Below are positions 1 through 8,125 of a DNA stretch of 64,000 bases, piece by piece. Position numbers and translations under genes: made by a program. Numbering within the stretch: position 1 is the first letter of the stretch; every line of letters starts with the position of its first letter. A model generated the notes under the pieces. That model saw only the letters and a program-made list of their open reading frames with translations, had not been told where the DNA came from and searched no databases. This DNA is from Gemmatimonadota bacterium (GTDB taxonomy: Bacteria; Gemmatimonadota; Gemmatimonadetes; Gemmatimonadales; Gemmatimonadaceae). The stretch spans positions 62,001 to 126,000 of the forward strand of contig JACPPC010000013.1 in NCBI GenBank assembly GCA_016191225.1, written 5' to 3'.

Positions 1-391
1 ATCAGCGTTTCGACACGCCATGCGATGCATGGCCTCACCGGGGTTCTTGCCCCTCGTCGGACGGTCCCGACCTAGGTGCCCCCGTTGCCGGGAGCCTTGA
101 TTGTGTCCAGCGACCTCACAACCTGCGCGTCGGTGTCGATGCCCGCCGCGCTTCCTTCCGGCAGCGTCCTGCGAGAAGGATCCATCCGCGAGTGACCGTC
201 TCGTGGATGCAGCGCGAAAATTGGACCGGCGGGGCGCGTGCGCAATAAGGGAATCCCTCACCGGGCTCTCGCGCTCGCGGCGCCGACGGGTTCGCCGACA
301 TCGCGTCGGCGATTGGCGTATGGACGACGCCGCGTGGCGCGCGCATCGTGCACGCATCCGGGGGCCGCGGGTGGGCCCCGAGGGGGAACAG
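1..391. other. no recognisable gene
   Basis: Stretch at the window edge. Open frames here are high-GC shadows without family features. A short inverted repeat (GGGG, loop, CCCC) lies near 40-55, but no T-run follows it. The only clear signal is the purine-rich AGGGGG at 381-386, a plausible ribosome binding site for the hydrolase starting at 392. Confidence 0.5.
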
Positions 392-1069
392 ATGGAGCCG
401 GCGATGGCAACGATGGGACGGCACCCGGTCCGCATCCCGTGCGGCGGCGTCACCCTCGAGGGCGACCTCACGATTCCCCCCGACGCCGGCGGCGTGGCGA
501 TCTTCGCGCACGGGAGCGGCAGCAGCCGGTTCAGCACGCGCAACCGGGCGGTGGCCGAGTCGCTGCAGGAGCGCCGGCTCGCGACGTTGCTGCTCGACCT
601 GCTGACACCGGCCGAGGAGGAGCGCGACGCGGTGACGCGCGCGCTGCGGTTCGACATCACCCTGCTGGCGGGCCGCCTCGTGGCGGCGATCGACTGGGTG
701 AAGGCCGAGCCCGCGTTCCACGGGCCGATCGGGTTGTTTGGGGCGAGCACCGGGGCGGGGGCGGCGCTCGTGGCCGCGGCGCGACGCCCGCGGTCGGTGG
801 GGGCGGTGGTGTCGCGCGGCGGGCGGCCGGACCTGGCGGGCGAGGCGTTGCGGCTCGTGCTCGCGCCCACGCTGCTGATCGTGGGCGGGCACGACGAGCA
901 CGTGGTGGCGCTCAACCGCTCGGCGATGCGGCACCTCGCCGCCCCCGCGGAGCTGGCGGTGGTGCCGCGCGCGACGCACCTGTTCGAGGAACCGGGGGCG
1001 CTCGAGCAGGTGGCGACGCTCGCCGGCGACTGGTTCGCGGCGCACCTGCTGCACGAGGCGGCACGCTAG
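392..1069 (+). CDS. alpha/beta hydrolase, dienelactone-hydrolase-like
   Basis: A 225-residue cytoplasmic alpha/beta hydrolase. The oxyanion-side motif HGSGS is at residues 40-44, the nucleophile elbow GASTG at 117-121 (Ser119), and the likely acid and base are Asp168 (in GGHDEH) and His196 (in ATHLFEE), giving a complete Ser-Asp-His triad in the right order and spacing. The length matches small dienelactone-hydrolase or phosphoribosyltransferase-associated hydrolases. The frame is open about 290 bases further upstream, but the ATG at 392 preceded by AGGGGG is preferred because homology-like sequence starts there; ATG 404 or 413 are alternatives. It converges on nadB with 13 bases between the stop codons. 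Substrate unknown. No signal peptide is visible. Confidence 0.85.
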   Translation: MEPAMATMGRHPVRIPCGGVTLEGDLTIPPDAGGVAIFAHGSGSSRFSTRNRAVAESLQERRLATLLLDLLTPAEEERDAVTRALRFDITLLAGRLVAAIDWVKAEPAFHGPIGLFGASTGAGAALVAAARRPRSVGAVVSRGGRPDLAGEALRLVLAPTLLIVGGHDEHVVALNRSAMRHLAAPAELAVVPRATHLFEEPGALEQVATLAGDWFAAHLLHEAAR

Positions 1070-1082
1070 CCGGAGGGTGCGC

Positions 1083-2606
1083 TCACCACTCGATGTGCTT
1101 CCCCTTCCACTTGTTGCGCTGGCGGGGGAAGTCGCTGCGAAAGTGCCCGCCGCGGCTCTCCTTGCGCATCAGCGCCGCCTCGACGATCAGGCGCGCGGTC
1201 TCCACCATGTTGGCTTCCTCCGTCGCGCCGGCGGGGAGGCGCTCGTCGATCTCCTCGAGCTGCCCGGCGGCGAGGCGCAGTCCGCGGGCCGAGCGGTCGA
1301 TGCCGGCGTCGTTCCACATCACGGTGCGCACCTCGTCGGCGGCGACCTGCGCGGCGCCACGGTCGCGCAGCACCGGCACCGTCCACGCCCCCTTGCGCGG
1401 GACGGACGCCAGCTTGCCGTTGGAGACGAGGTCGCGGGCGACGCGCTCGGCGAAGACGAGCCCCTCGAGCAGGGAGTTGCTGGCGAGGCGGTTGGCGCCG
1501 TGCACGCCGGTGCGGCTGACCTCGCCCACGGCATAGAGGTGCGGCATGGTGGTGCGGCCGGTGAGGTCGGTGACGACGCCGCCCATCATGTAGTGCGCCG
1601 CCGGCGTGACGGGAACCAGGTCCTTGCCGGGGTCGATGCCGCGGGCGCGGCAGATGGCGAAGATGCCGGGGAAGCGGCGCTGGAAGCCGCGGCCGAGCTT
1701 GCGCGCATCGAGGAAGACGGACGAGCCGTCGCGCCGCTGGCGGAAGATCTCGCGGGCCACGATGTCGCGCGGCGCGAGCTCGGCGAGCCTGTGCTTGCGC
1801 AGCATGAAGCGCTGGCCGCGGTCGTTCACGAGCCGCGCCCCCTCGCCTCGCACGGCTTCGCTGATGAGGGCGAGCGGGTTCTCCGGCGTCTCGAGGGCGG
1901 TGGGGTGGAACTGCACGAACTCCATGTCGGCGAGCCGCACGCCGGCGCGGTGGGCGATCGCGAAGCCGTCGCCGGTGGCGACGACCGGGTTGGTGGTGAA
2001 GCGGTAGAGCTGTCCGCAGCCGCCCGTGGCGAGCACGGTGGCGTCGGCCACGATCTCGACCGCGCGCCCCTCGACGCTGGCGCGCACGCCGCAGCAGCGG
2101 CCGCCCTCGATGATCAGCTCGAGGACGCGGGCGTGCTCGAGGACGGTGACGCGGGGCGACTCGCGCACGCGGGCCATGAGGGTGCGCTGCACCTCGGCGC
2201 CGGTCTGGTCGCCGAGGGCGTGGACGATGCGCGAGCGGGAGTGGGCCGCCTCGCGGCCGAGCTTGAGGTGGCCGCGCGGGTCGAGGTCGAAGTGCGCGCC
2301 GGCGGCGGCGAGCTGGCGCACGCGCGCCGGCCCCTCCTCGACGAGGACCTGCACGGCGGCGGCGTCGCAGAGCGCGGCGCCGGCGGCGAGGGTGTCGTCG
2401 CGGTGGAGCTCGGGGGAGTCGCCGGCGCCGAGGGCGGCGGCGATGCCCCCCTGGGCCCAGGCGGTGGTGCTGTCGAAGAGGGTGCGCTTGGTGAGGACCA
2501 CGACGTCGCCGGACTCGGAGCCGCGCCAGGCGCTGTGGAGGCCGGCGACGCCGCTGCCGATGACCAGGAACCGGGTGCGGAGGCGGTCGGGCATGCCTGC
2601 AATCAA
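1083..2606 (-). CDS. nadB: L-aspartate oxidase
   Basis: A flavoenzyme that oxidises L-aspartate to iminoaspartate, the first step of de novo NAD synthesis through quinolinate. It has 507 residues, within the normal NadB range (about 500-550). The FAD dinucleotide motif GSGVAG is at residues 17-22, followed by the succinate-dehydrogenase/fumarate-reductase flavoprotein hallmarks: ATGGCGQLYRF, HYMMGGVVTD, RLASNSLLEGLVF and an Arg-rich C-terminal helical domain. NadB rather than SdhA is supported by the absence of an adjacent iron-sulfur subunit and by the characteristic WAQGGIAA near residue 50. The start may be ATG 2606 or the internal ATG 2594 (MPDRLR). nadA and nadC are not in the window, so the gene stands alone here. 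Confidence 0.93.
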   Translation of the reverse strand: MIAGMPDRLRTRFLVIGSGVAGLHSAWRGSESGDVVVLTKRTLFDSTTAWAQGGIAAALGAGDSPELHRDDTLAAGAALCDAAAVQVLVEEGPARVRQLAAAGAHFDLDPRGHLKLGREAAHSRSRIVHALGDQTGAEVQRTLMARVRESPRVTVLEHARVLELIIEGGRCCGVRASVEGRAVEIVADATVLATGGCGQLYRFTTNPVVATGDGFAIAHRAGVRLADMEFVQFHPTALETPENPLALISEAVRGEGARLVNDRGQRFMLRKHRLAELAPRDIVAREIFRQRRDGSSVFLDARKLGRGFQRRFPGIFAICRARGIDPGKDLVPVTPAAHYMMGGVVTDLTGRTTMPHLYAVGEVSRTGVHGANRLASNSLLEGLVFAERVARDLVSNGKLASVPRKGAWTVPVLRDRGAAQVAADEVRTVMWNDAGIDRSARGLRLAAGQLEEIDERLPAGATEEANMVETARLIVEAALMRKESRGGHFRSDFPRQRNKWKGKHIEW

Positions 2607-2777
2607 CCCTCAGTGCGGCGCGTTGTCATGTTGGCCCGCGCGGCCGGGTGTGGCGCGGGGCCGGGCGGTCGCCGGGGATCGTCCAAGCAAACGATCGACT
2701 CGCGGAGCCGTATCCCGCGAGGCGCGTTTGCGGGACGATCCCCCCGGTGACCGCCCGGCGGCACAATTGCCAGAAGC

Positions 2778-2803
2778 GGGTCCTTCGCTGCGCTCAGGAC
2801 GAC
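2778..2803 (+). repeat. dispersed repeat, copy 1
   Basis: Copy of a short dispersed element with core TCCTTCGCTGCGCTCAGGA. The stop codon (TGA on the minus strand, 2794-2796) and last Ser codons of the membrane protein ending at 2794 lie inside it. Confidence 0.8.
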
Positions 2804-3372
2804 TGGGGCTTGGGGGCGGTGGCCATGCGCCACAGCAGCCACGCGCCGAACAGCACCGACGCGAGGAGGATGATCGACGCCACGAAGCGGCAGCCGACGG
2901 CGATCGAGACGTCGCGCTGCAGCAGGTGGGTTTTCATCAGCAGGTACTGCCAGTCGTGCCCCGTGACGTCGCTGTCGGGGGCCGCCTCGCCCATCGACAC
3001 GAGGTCGAGCTGCAGCGACCGGGCGTCGCCGATGTAGCGGCTCAGCTCGGCGAGGCTCCCGGCGAACCAGCCGCCGCAGACGGCGAGGGCGAACCAGTCC
3101 CCCTGCTGGCGGAGGATCAGCAGCCCGGCCGCGGCGGGGACGAGGAGCTGCATGATGCTGCCGCCGGCGATCGTCATGAACTCGCCGAAGAACAGGAAGG
3201 CGATGTGCCCGAACTCGTGGATCGCGAAGTTCGCGCCGCGAAAGACGCTCTCGTAGTCGGGGTCGCGGATCGCGGTGAGCGCCATCCAGCCTGTCCAGGC
3301 GAGGAGGGGCGCCCGCCACATCCAGAGGCGCCCGCGCGCCCACTCCCCGGGTGACTGCAGCTCGGTGGCCAT
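2794..3372 (-). CDS. small integral membrane protein with HEFGH motif, M50-like
   Basis: A 192-residue polytopic membrane protein of unknown function. Hydrophobic segments lie near 22-34, 58-85, 92-108 and 160-182. The motif HEFGH at residues 52-56 sits at the start of a hydrophobic stretch, the arrangement of the HExxH zinc site in M50 (site-2 protease-like) intramembrane metalloproteases. No second metal-ligand motif such as NPDG is obvious, so activity is uncertain. The start is ATG 3372; the frame is open well beyond, but the upstream sequence is low-complexity Arg-rich translation. The gene ends inside a dispersed repeat, which supplies the last residues and the stop. The divergent neighbour is the nucleoside-transporter operon. 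Confidence 0.75.
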   Translation of the reverse strand: MATELQSPGEWARGRLWMWRAPLLAWTGWMALTAIRDPDYESVFRGANFAIHEFGHIAFLFFGEFMTIAGGSIMQLLVPAAAGLLILRQQGDWFALAVCGGWFAGSLAELSRYIGDARSLQLDLVSMGEAAPDSDVTGHDWQYLLMKTHLLQRDVSIAVGCRFVASIILLASVLFGAWLLWRMATAPKPQSS

Positions 3373-3465
3373 CGCCAAGCATGACGCGGCCCGCAGGCGG
3401 CGCGCAATGCCGACACCGCCGCCCGCCTTGTCGGCATCCCCGCCCGGGGCGACCTTTCCCGCCTC

Positions 3466-4500
3466 ATGAACAGGCTGCTCGCCGTCATCGGGGCGCTCCT
3501 CGCCGTGCATGTCGCCCTGCTCTTCGTGCGCCCGGGCGGCGCGCTGGCGGAGCCCGCGGTGAAGTCGGTCCGCGTCGGGATCGTGTTCGACGTCGGGGGC
3601 CGCGGCGACAAGTCGTTCAACGACGGCGCCTACGAGGGGGGCGAGCGCGCCATGCGCGAGCTCGGCGCCGAGGTCACCTTCATCGAGCCGGGGGACGGCA
3701 CCGATCGCGAGGCGGGGCTGCGGCTGCTCGCCGCCGAGGGGGTGGACCTCGTGCTCGGCATCGGCTTCATCTTCACCGACGACATCGCGACGCTGGCGCG
3801 CGAGTACCCCAACACGCGATTCGGGGGGATCGACTACGCGCTCTCGACCGACGCGGCGGGGAACGTGGTCCCGCCGCCGCCGAACGTGACGGCGCTCAAG
3901 TTCCGCGAGGAGGAGGGGTCGTTCCTTGTCGGTGCGCTGGCGGTGCTGGTGGGCCGGTCGAAGACGGTCGGGTTCGTGGGGGGAATGGACTCGCCGCTGA
4001 TCCGCAAGTTCGAGGCGGGATACACCGCCGGCGTCAAGCACGTATGCCCCGAGTGCACGGTCGTGGCGCAGTACGCCGGCGTGACGCCGGTGGCGTTCCG
4101 CAACCCCGGGCGCGGCAAGGAGCTCGCGCTGTCGCAGTACCAGTCGGGGATCGACGTGATCTTCCACGCCAGCGGCAGCACGGGGCTTGGCGTGTTCGAG
4201 GCGGCGCGGGCGCAGCACAAGCTCGCGATCGGCGTCGACGCGGACCAGTTCAACGAGGCCCCCGGCTTCGTGCTCACGAGCATGGTCAAGGGGGTGGACG
4301 CGGCGGTGTACGACGCGATCAAGCGGGTGCGCGACCACACCTTCCAGGGCGGCGTGTCGGCGTTCGGGCTGGCCGAGAACGGCGTGGGTTACGTGTACGA
4401 CGCGAACAACAGGGCGCTGATCCCCGACGCGGTGCGGGCGAGGGTCGAGGCGATCAGGGCCGGGATCGTCGCCGGCAGGATCAAGGTGCCGGGCAAGTGA
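3466..4500 (+). CDS. BMP family ABC transporter substrate-binding protein
   Basis: The periplasmic binding component of a purine-nucleoside-type importer (Bmp/PnrA/YufN family, 344 residues). A Sec signal peptide with a hydrophobic core at 4-22 ends near GGALA; no lipobox cysteine is visible, so unlike the Gram-positive members it should be a soluble periplasmic protein. Family signatures are the N-terminal DVGGRGDKSFNDGAYEG (around residues 47-63), the GMDSPLIRKFEAGY segment, HASGSTGLGVFEAA and IGVDADQFNEAPG. It is the first gene of a coupled run: its TGA overlaps the GTG of the ATPase. Nucleoside uptake is inferred from family and operon; the exact ligand cannot be read from the sequence. 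Confidence 0.9.
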   Translation: MNRLLAVIGALLAVHVALLFVRPGGALAEPAVKSVRVGIVFDVGGRGDKSFNDGAYEGGERAMRELGAEVTFIEPGDGTDREAGLRLLAAEGVDLVLGIGFIFTDDIATLAREYPNTRFGGIDYALSTDAAGNVVPPPPNVTALKFREEEGSFLVGALAVLVGRSKTVGFVGGMDSPLIRKFEAGYTAGVKHVCPECTVVAQYAGVTPVAFRNPGRGKELALSQYQSGIDVIFHASGSTGLGVFEAARAQHKLAIGVDADQFNEAPGFVLTSMVKGVDAAVYDAIKRVRDHTFQGGVSAFGLAENGVGYVYDANNRALIPDAVRARVEAIRAGIVAGRIKVPGK

Positions 4501-6044
4501 CGGCCGCGCCGGCCGCGATGCCCGCGATCCGCCTGCGCGGGATCGCCAAGTCGTTCGGGCCGGTACGGGCAATCCGCGACGCGTCGCTCGAGGTCGCGAC
4601 CGGCGAGATCCACGCGCTGATGGGGGAGAACGGCGCCGGCAAGAGCACGCTGATGCGCGTCCTCGCCGGGATGTACACCCCCGACGGGGGGACCGCCGAG
4701 GTGGAGGGCACGGAGGTCACGGGGTGGCAGACGGCCGACGCGATCGCCGCCGGCGTCGGCATGGTGCACCAGCACTTCATGCTCGTGCCGACGCTCACCG
4801 TGGCCGAGAACCTGGTGCTCGGGCAGGAGCTGATGAAGGGCGTCACCCTCGACATGGCGGCCGCCGAGCGTGCGGTGCGCGACCTGTCCGAGCGCACCGG
4901 GCTGCGCGTCGACCCCACGCGCAAGGTGAGCGAGCTGAACGTGGGAGAGGCGCAGCGGGTGGAGATCCTCAAGGTCCTCTACCGCGGGGCGCGGATCCTG
5001 GTCCTCGACGAGCCGACGGCGGTGCTCTCGCCCCCCGAGGTGCAGGAGCTGTGGGAGGTGCTGCGCACGCTGCGCGCGAACGGCGGCACGGTGGTGCTGA
5101 TCACGCACAAGCTCGACGAGGTGGTGGCGATCTCGGACACGATCACGGTGATGCGGGCGGGGGAGACGGTGGGGCGGATGGCGACGCAGGGAACGACGCC
5201 GGCCGACATCGCGCGGGCCATGGTGGGGCGCGACGTGTCGCTGGCGCAGCGCGAGGCCGGGGTGCGTGACTCCGGCGGACCCGCGGCGGCGCTGCTGGAG
5301 GTGCGCGACCTGGCGGTGGCGGGGGCGCGCCGCGCGAGGGCGGTGGACGGCATCTCGTTCACCGTGAGCGCGGGGGAGATCTTCGGCATCGCCGGGGTGG
5401 AGGGGAACGGCCAGACGGAGCTGATCGAGGCGCTGGCGGGCCTCGCGCCGCTCGCGGGCGGGTCGATCCGGCTCGGGGGCCGCGACGTGAGCACGCTCGA
5501 CGTGCGGGGGCGGATCGACGCCGGGCTGTCGCACATCCCGGAGGACCGGCACCGCCGGGGCCTGGTGCTCGACTTCTCGATCGCCGAGAACCTGATCCTC
5601 GGGCTGCAGCACCGCTTCTCGGGGGCGGCGCAGCTGGACGCGCCGAAGATCGCGACGAACGCGACGTCGCAGGTGAAGACGTTCGACATACGGCCGCCGG
5701 ACTCGGCGCTGCCGGCGCGCGCGCTGAGTGGCGGCAACCAGCAGAAGGTCGTGGTGGCGCGGGAGATGGGGGGCGAGCGGCCGGTGCGCGTGCTGCTGGC
5801 GGCGCAGCCGACGCGCGGGGTGGACGTGGGGGCGATCGAGTTCATCCACGCGCGGCTGCGCGCGGCGCGCGACGCGGGGTCGGCGGTGGTGCTGGTGAGC
5901 GCGGACCTGAACGAGGTGCTGGCGCTGTCGAGCCGGGTGGCGGTGATGTACGGGGGGAAGTTCGTGTGCGTGGTGCCGGGGAGCGAGGCGACGGCGGCAC
6001 TGCTGGGGCCGTACATGACCGGCGCGGCGAGGGGGGCGGCGTGA
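4497..6044 (+). CDS. nucleoside ABC transporter, tandem ATP-binding protein
   Basis: A double-nucleotide-binding-domain ATPase (515 residues from GTG 4497; ATG 4518 is an alternative) that energises the two permeases downstream. The first domain has Walker A GENGAGKST at 43-51, a degenerate signature (LNVGEAQRVEIL) and Walker B LVLDEPTAVL. The second has a non-canonical P-loop GVEGNGQTEL, signature LSGGNQQKV and LLAAQPTRGVDVG, where Gln replaces the acidic residue. This asymmetry is normal for the YufO/RbsA/MglA type, in which only one site is fully catalytic. The start overlaps the binding-protein stop (GTGA). The next gene begins 109 bases downstream, with a dispersed repeat in the gap. Confidence 0.93.
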   Translation: MTAAPAAMPAIRLRGIAKSFGPVRAIRDASLEVATGEIHALMGENGAGKSTLMRVLAGMYTPDGGTAEVEGTEVTGWQTADAIAAGVGMVHQHFMLVPTLTVAENLVLGQELMKGVTLDMAAAERAVRDLSERTGLRVDPTRKVSELNVGEAQRVEILKVLYRGARILVLDEPTAVLSPPEVQELWEVLRTLRANGGTVVLITHKLDEVVAISDTITVMRAGETVGRMATQGTTPADIARAMVGRDVSLAQREAGVRDSGGPAAALLEVRDLAVAGARRARAVDGISFTVSAGEIFGIAGVEGNGQTELIEALAGLAPLAGGSIRLGGRDVSTLDVRGRIDAGLSHIPEDRHRRGLVLDFSIAENLILGLQHRFSGAAQLDAPKIATNATSQVKTFDIRPPDSALPARALSGGNQQKVVVAREMGGERPVRVLLAAQPTRGVDVGAIEFIHARLRAARDAGSAVVLVSADLNEVLALSSRVAVMYGGKFVCVVPGSEATAALLGPYMTGAARGAA

Positions 6045-6120
6045 CGGGCGCCCGCCGTTCCCGCGCCGCGCCCGGCATGGCGTCGGCCAGATCGTGCGCG
6101 GCGATCGACATGACGGCAAG

Positions 6121-6147
6121 CAGATCCTGCGCTGCGCTCAGGATGAC
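6121..6147 (+). repeat. dispersed repeat, copy 2
   Basis: A copy of the TCCTTCGCTGCGCTCAGGA family (here with TCCTGCGCTGCGCTCAGGA) followed by TGAC, in the 109-base gap between the ATPase and first permease genes of the nucleoside importer. Confidence 0.8.
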
Positions 6148-6153
6148 GGCGGC

Positions 6154-7221
6154 ATGAGGAAGCTCGACGAGGCCCTGCTGCCGCCGGCGCTCGCGCTGGC
6201 GATCGCGCTCGTGGTCGGCGACCTGCTGATCCTGAGCTTCGGCCAGTCGCCGGGGGCGGTGTTCGCGATGCTGCTCGAGGGGACGTGGGGGAATGCGTAC
6301 GGACTCGGGCAGACGCTGTACAAGGCGACCACGCTGATCGCGACGGGGCTCGCGGTCGCGATCCCGCTGCGGGCGGGGCTGTTCAACATCGGTGCCGAGA
6401 GCCAGCTGGCGGCGGGGGGGTTCGCGGCGGCGCTGATGGGGCTCGCGATCCCGGCCTCGCTGCCGTGGCCGGTGGCGGCGGCGTTGTGCACGGTCGCGGC
6501 GGTGGTGGGCGGCGGGCTGGTGGGCGCCATTCCGGGCGCGCTCAAGGCACGGTTCGGCGCGAGCGAGGTGATCGTGACGATCATGCTCAACTTCATCGTG
6601 CTGGCCCTGCTGAACTGGATCGTGGCGTCGCACCTGCACGTGCCGGAGTCGCTCCACACGCCGGAGATCCACAGCGGCGGGGTGCCGCGGTTCGCCGACT
6701 TCTCGGCGGTCTTTCGCGGGTCGGCGGCGAACGTGACGCTCGTGGGCGCGATCGGGGTGGCGATCGGGGCGTGGTGGTTCCTGTTCCGCACGCGGGCCGG
6801 GTACGAGTTGCGCGCGGCGGGCTTGCAGGCCGAGGCGGCGCGCACGGGCGGCGTGCGCCTGCCGCGCGTGTGGCTCGTGACGATGACGCTGGGGGGCGCG
6901 CTCGCCGGGCTGGGGGGCGTGAACTACGTGCTCGGCTACAAGCACTACTACGAGGAGGGATTCGGATCGGGGGCGGGCTTCCTCGGCATCGCGGTGGCGC
7001 TGGTGGGACGCAACCACCCGGTGGGGGTGATCTTCGCGGCGCTCTTGTTCGCGACGCTGTCGCAGGGGGGGCTGGCGGTGAACGCGGTCGTCCCCAAGCA
7101 GATGATGGACGTGCTGCAGGCGGTGGTGATCCTGGCGGTGGCGGTGTGCGTGCCCGAGGTGCGGCGGGTGTTGCAGGACGCGGCGCGGCGGGCGGTGATG
7201 CGCGGGACGGCGGCGTCATGA
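6154..7221 (+). CDS. nucleoside ABC transporter permease 1
   Basis: A 355-residue inner-membrane permease of the branched-chain amino acid/ribose/nucleoside class (YufP-like). Multiple hydrophobic helices are present from residue 8 onward. The family-typical FNIGAESQLAAGG segment (around 89-101), the cytoplasmic coupling region GALKARFGASEVIVTIMLN (around 129-147) and the late LGGALAGLGGVNYVLGY are visible. The frame is open upstream, but ATG 6154 is chosen because earlier codons fall in the dispersed repeat. It pairs with the second permease 25 bases downstream to form the heterodimeric channel. Confidence 0.92.
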   Translation: MRKLDEALLPPALALAIALVVGDLLILSFGQSPGAVFAMLLEGTWGNAYGLGQTLYKATTLIATGLAVAIPLRAGLFNIGAESQLAAGGFAAALMGLAIPASLPWPVAAALCTVAAVVGGGLVGAIPGALKARFGASEVIVTIMLNFIVLALLNWIVASHLHVPESLHTPEIHSGGVPRFADFSAVFRGSAANVTLVGAIGVAIGAWWFLFRTRAGYELRAAGLQAEAARTGGVRLPRVWLVTMTLGGALAGLGGVNYVLGYKHYYEEGFGSGAGFLGIAVALVGRNHPVGVIFAALLFATLSQGGLAVNAVVPKQMMDVLQAVVILAVAVCVPEVRRVLQDAARRAVMRGTAAS

Positions 7222-7246
7222 GCGCTCGGCCCAGGCGGCGGGCGCG

Positions 7247-8125
7247 ATGATCGCGCTCCTGATCGTGGCGCAAGTGCTGCGCATCTCGGTGCCCTACCTG
7301 TTCGCGGCGGCCGGGGGGCTGCTGTCGGAGCGGGCGGGAATCGTCGCGCTCACGCTCGAGGGGTTCATGGCGGCGGGTGCCTTCGGGGCGGCGATCGGGA
7401 CGCATTACAGCGGCAGCCCGGCGCTGGGGCTGGGGGCGGGGGTCGCGGCGGGGGCGCTGCTGGCAAGCGTGCACGCGATGGCGACGATCCGGTTCAGGGC
7501 GGACCAGGTGGTGTGCGGGATCGCCCTCAACCTGCTGGTGGCCGGCGGCTGCGCCTTCACGCTGCGGCTGGCGTTCGACTCGTCGTCGAACTCGCCGCGC
7601 ATCGCCGCGCTGGGTGAGGGGCTGGGGAGCGGGCTGGCGGCGACGTTCGCGAACCCGCTGGTGTGGGGGGCATTCGCGATCCTGCCGGCGATGTGGTGGC
7701 TGCTGTACCGGACCCGGTTCGGGCTGCGGGTGCGGGCGGTGGGCGAGCACCCCGAGGCGGCAACTTCAGTGGGGATCGGGGTACCACGCGTCCGCTACCT
7801 TGCCGTGATCCTGTCGGGCGCGATCGCGGCGCTGGGGGGCGCGTACCTCGCGTTCGACCAGCACAAGTTCACCGACGGGATGACGGCGGGACGCGGCTTC
7901 ATCGCCATCGCGGCCGTGATCTTCGGGCGGTGGGAGCCGGTGCGGGCGCTGGGGGCCTGCCTGCTGTTCGCGGTGGCGGAGACGGTGCAGATCCGGCTGC
8001 AGGGATCCACCGCGCTGCCGTCGCAGTTCGTGGAGATGATTCCGTACGCGCTCACGATCGTGGCGCTGGCCGGATTCGGGGGAAAATCGGCAGCGCCGTC
8101 GGCGCTGGGGCGGAGCGAAGGGTGA
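7247..8125 (+). CDS. nucleoside ABC transporter permease 2
   Basis: The second, shorter permease (292 residues; YufQ-like). It starts with a hydrophobic helix and the family segment YLFAAAGGLLSERAGIVALT, continues with EGFMAAGAFGA and the coupling loop IRFRADQVVCGIALNLL, and ends with hydrophobic helices. Size and order (large permease, then about 300-residue permease) are as in known nucleoside importers. Its stop overlaps the GTG start of the MFS gene, so translation of the two is probably coupled. Confidence 0.92.
   Translation: MIALLIVAQVLRISVPYLFAAAGGLLSERAGIVALTLEGFMAAGAFGAAIGTHYSGSPALGLGAGVAAGALLASVHAMATIRFRADQVVCGIALNLLVAGGCAFTLRLAFDSSSNSPRIAALGEGLGSGLAATFANPLVWGAFAILPAMWWLLYRTRFGLRVRAVGEHPEAATSVGIGVPRVRYLAVILSGAIAALGGAYLAFDQHKFTDGMTAGRGFIAIAAVIFGRWEPVRALGACLLFAVAETVQIRLQGSTALPSQFVEMIPYALTIVALAGFGGKSAAPSALGRSEG

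Noticed and set aside
36-60. GGGG/CCCC hairpin near the left edge as a terminator
   Set aside because: No T-run follows and the upstream gene, if any, is outside the window.
1077-2750. Plus-strand open frame opposite nadB
   Set aside because: Antisense shadow of a well-conserved gene; composition dominated by Ala/Gly/Val/His as expected for high-GC antisense frames.
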